Positions 29,034 through 30,495 of a DNA stretch of 30,495 nt are shown piece by piece. The translations under genes were made by a program, and so were the position numbers. The notes beneath the pieces are model-generated. The model ran no database searches. It worked only from the letters and a program-made list of their open reading frames with translations, and was not told where the DNA came from. Where the stretch lies: assembly GCA_946405695.1 (NCBI GenBank), contig CAMJIA010000016.1, positions 1 through 30,495 on the forward strand, read 5' to 3'. The DNA comes from an uncultured Prevotellaceae bacterium (GTDB lineage Bacteria; Bacteroidota; Bacteroidia; Bacteroidales; Bacteroidaceae). Within the stretch, counting starts at the first letter, position 1, and every line of letters starts with the position of its first letter.

Positions 29034-29437
29034 GAGCGCATATAGTCCTCCAGAATGATTGTCGCACTGATTTCATCCACCAAGGCCTTGTCCTGACGGG
29101 CTTTCTTGCGCAAGCCTCCGTCAATCATAGCCTGATGGGCAATAACCGACGTGAAGCGCTCGTCATAGTACTCAATGGGAATCTGAGGAACCGCCTTACG
29201 CCAACGGTTCACGAACTGCTGTACACGAGCCAGATTCTCACTGGGCTGGCCATTGGGCTGGCGCGGTTCACCAATCACAATGCGCTCAACGGGTTCCTTG
29301 TCAATATACTGCTTCAGATAGTCAAACAGCTCTGACGTAGAAACAGTTGCTAACCCACTGGCAATAATCTGCAGTGGGTCAGTAACTGCTAATCCCGTAC
29401 GTTTCTTACCGTAGTCTATTGATAAGATTCGGGCCAC
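29021..29437 (-). CDS. ruvX: Holliday junction resolvase RuvX-like (YqgF)
   Basis: The protein has 138 residues from the GTG at 29437, giving MARILSIDYGKKRTGLAVTD, the standard N-terminus. A TTG at 29443 directly after the upstream stop is possible but less typical. RNase H-like fold motifs are present: the first Asp in SIDYGKKR, VIGEPRQPNGQPSE, DERFTS, and DEISATIILEDYM with the late Asp/Glu. YqgF family enzymes act in 16S rRNA 5' end processing and have been proposed to resolve Holliday junctions. It follows the SPOR lipoprotein gene almost without a gap, and def follows after 22 bases. Confidence 0.92.
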   Translation of the reverse strand: MARILSIDYGKKRTGLAVTDPLQIIASGLATVSTSELFDYLKQYIDKEPVERIVIGEPRQPNGQPSENLARVQQFVNRWRKAVPQIPIEYYDERFTSVIAHQAMIDGGLRKKARQDKALVDEISATIILEDYMRSKKF

Positions 29438-29443
29438 TATCAA

Positions 29444-29965
29444 TTATTTTGCGTAGAGCAACCAAGCACCAGGATATTTCTCCTGCAGGGCATTACGGCT
29501 GGCAGCAGCCTCGCCCTTGGTATCGAAAGTGGTAGCTACCACACGATACATGGCTGGACTTACCTGATTATTGACAACGACCTGTGCATTATAACCCTGG
29601 TTATTCAGTGTCTGCTGCAGCCCCTCGGCATTAGCCTTCAAAGAGAAAGAACCCACAACGACGCTGAAGTTCTTCAGACCAGCACCGGCGACAACAGAAA
29701 CGGTCTCCTGACGAACAGGAACATTGTCGGCATTGTCAACAACCTGTGTCTGGGTAACGGGCTTCTCCTCCATGGGGACAACAACGTTATTCTCATTCGT
29801 GGCAGCCTCTGCCTGAGCCTGAGCCTCTGCTTCCTGCTTCTGCTGGAGTTCCTCCTGCTGCTTAGCTTTCAGATAAGCCTGCTTATAGGCACTCTCTTTT
29901 GACTTACATCCTGTAAAAATCATAGCTGCGCACAGCGCTGCACAAAACAATGTGTACTTTTTCAT
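29444..29965 (-). CDS. SPOR-domain lipoprotein
   Basis: The 173-residue protein has a lipoprotein signal peptide ending IFTGC, with the lipidated Cys at residue 20. A Lys/Glu/Gln/Ala-rich coiled-coil-like linker (about 25-60) follows. A C-terminal SPOR domain (about 97-173) starts KNFSVVVGSFS, continues NAEGLQQTLNNQGYNAQVV and ends YPGAWLL. SPOR domains bind peptidoglycan stripped of stem peptides at division sites, so this is probably a cell-division or envelope-linked lipoprotein. It is the first gene of the ruvX-def-TPR operon; its promoter is unclear. A weak TAATTTCG (30020-30027, minus) is the nearest candidate. Confidence 0.9.
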   Translation of the reverse strand: MKKYTLFCAALCAAMIFTGCKSKESAYKQAYLKAKQQEELQQKQEAEAQAQAEAATNENNVVVPMEEKPVTQTQVVDNADNVPVRQETVSVVAGAGLKNFSVVVGSFSLKANAEGLQQTLNNQGYNAQVVVNNQVSPAMYRVVATTFDTKGEAAASRNALQEKYPGAWLLYAK

Positions 29966-30139
29966 ACTTTCTTAGTTGTATTACTTGTAATAAATGTGAT
30001 TATTCTGAATAATTTTCTGCGAAATTACAAAATATCGGGCAAAAGTGGCGAAAAATACTGCATAAAGTTTGTTAATTTCAAAAACTTTACGTATATTTGC
30101 CACCAGAAAGACATTTTTTAATAATTAAAACTAAGTATT
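29966..30139. other. Divergent intergenic region
   Basis: This AT-rich 174-base gap separates the SPOR operon (minus) from the YtxH gene (plus). It holds the good plus-strand promoter at 30068-30099 and, for the minus strand, only a one-mismatch -7 box (TAATTTCG, 30020-30027). I see no other structure. Confidence 0.6.
30068..30099 (+). promoter_or_regulatory. YtxH gene promoter
   Basis: TTTG (30068-30071), 20 bases, then TATATTTG (30092-30099) fits the Bacteroidetes consensus well. Start near 30103 gives a leader of about 37 bases before the ATG at 30140. Confidence 0.75.
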
Positions 30140-30352
30140 ATGAGAAGTTTAGGTTATTTAGGCGCATTCTTGGGCGGAGCTCTTGCTGGTGCCGTTATTG
30201 GTTTGTTGGTTGCCCCTGAAAAGGGTGCAGACACTCGTGTAAAGATTACTGATGCCGTAGACGACTTCCTCAAAAAGCACAACATCAAGCTCAGTCGCAA
30301 GGAAGTAAATGACTTCGTTGACGATATTGAGGAAGCAGCTCCTGAAGTTTAA
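30140..30352 (+). CDS. YtxH domain-containing protein
   Basis: The 70-residue protein has one Gly/Ala-rich membrane helix (residues 5-25, LGAFLGGALAGAVIGLLVAP), then EKGADTRVKI, the typical YtxH (Gas vesicle-like) motif, and an amphipathic helical tail. Such proteins are small membrane proteins often linked to stress or envelope upkeep; the exact job is unknown. Its own promoter is clear. The holin-III-like gene follows after 43 bases of heptamer repeats, and pairing of these two is common in Bacteroidales as I recall. Confidence 0.88.
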   Translation: MRSLGYLGAFLGGALAGAVIGLLVAPEKGADTRVKITDAVDDFLKKHNIKLSRKEVNDFVDDIEEAAPEV

Positions 30353-30356
30353 GGCG

Positions 30357-30391
30357 TTGCACGTTGAACATTGAACTTTAAACTCTAAAGC
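30357..30391. repeat. 7-base tandem repeat between the YtxH and holin-like genes
   Basis: Five heptamers in register: TTGCACG, TTGAACA, TTGAACT, TTAAACT, CTAAAGC. They fill nearly all of the gap between the two genes. The motif TTGAACA differs from the TTAAGAA tract at 10881 but shares period and AT richness. Confidence 0.7.
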
Positions 30392-30395
30392 TGTT

Positions 30396-30495
30396 ATGCT
30401 ATCCAGCGACAAGAACGTAGAGTCCATTGTAGAACTCATTGAGGCGCTTAAAGAACACGTTGAACTCCAGAAAGAGTATCTGGAGCTCAACGTTA
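30396..30495 (+). CDS. Holin-III-like membrane protein, N-terminal part (runs off window)
   Basis: The ATG at 30396 opens a frame to the window edge that encodes MLSSDKNVESIVELIEALKE and continues with charged helix. This N-terminus resembles the 'phage holin family' (holin-III-like) proteins found beside YtxH genes in Bacteroidales, which are chromosomal and not phage genes. Only 33 residues are visible and the membrane helices lie beyond the edge, so the assignment rests on neighbourhood and N-terminus. Confidence 0.6.
   Translation, partial: MLSSDKNVESIVELIEALKEHVELQKEYLELNV

Noticed and set aside
30396..30495. Holin-like gene as evidence of prophage
   Set aside because: No other phage genes are present, and holin-III-like proteins next to YtxH are ordinary chromosomal genes in this group.

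Overview
The window looks like a chromosomal stretch from a Bacteroidales bacterium, most like Prevotella and relatives. Several signs point that way. Many genes are preceded by the Bacteroidetes promoter signature (TAnnTTTG, sometimes with an upstream TTTG). Shine-Dalgarno sequences are almost absent. Ribosomal protein S16 carries a long Ala/Lys/Glu tail. Both pyruvate phosphate dikinase and a PPi-dependent phosphofructokinase are encoded, together with a DUF4923-type secreted protein and LacZ/GH8 glycan hydrolases. The genus is an inference; no rRNA or tRNA gene was seen.

Layout: (1) 1-233, the end of an AraC-type regulator, converging through a hairpin terminator on ppdK (minus, to 3023). 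(2) 3209-5782, rlmD and a phosphate-selective-type porin (plus), divergent from ppdK. (3) 5779-10244, a small surface-polysaccharide group: a minus-strand flippase divergent from three overlapping plus-strand glycosyltransferases. (4) 10248-12533, rpsP and a DUF4923 protein (minus), divergent from a fourth glycosyltransferase. (5) 12528-19511, a minus-strand run in the order pfp, GH25 lysozyme, GH8 exo-oligoxylanase, GH2 beta-galactosidase. (6) 19699-26452, a plus-strand run of six genes: a small conserved protein, a PlsC-type acyltransferase, a multidomain amidase/golvesin-domain protein, a small unknown, a YgiQ radical SAM protein and a PP2C-like protein. (7) 26468-29965, a minus-strand operon: SPOR lipoprotein, ruvX, def, TPR protein. 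(8) 30140 to the end, a YtxH protein and the start of a holin-III-like protein.

ppdK and pfp form the two PPi-linked steps of glycolysis. The flippase and glycosyltransferases suit a surface glycan. The GH8/GH2 pair suits plant-glycan oligosaccharide breakdown. GH25, the amidase and PlsC act on the envelope. Genes are packed tightly: four convergent pairs overlap or nearly touch, and one intrinsic terminator (for rpsP) lies inside the coding sequence of the opposing gene. No gene-free stretch exceeds 300 bases; the longest gaps (3024-3208, 10800-10939, 19512-19698, 29966-30139) hold promoters and short tandem repeats. I saw no CRISPR array, insertion sequence, prophage or obvious defence system. 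The most unusual items are the amidase split by an inserted golvesin domain, the terminator embedded in a gene, near-leaderless promoters, one isolated strong Shine-Dalgarno, and families of 7- and 9-base tandem repeats.
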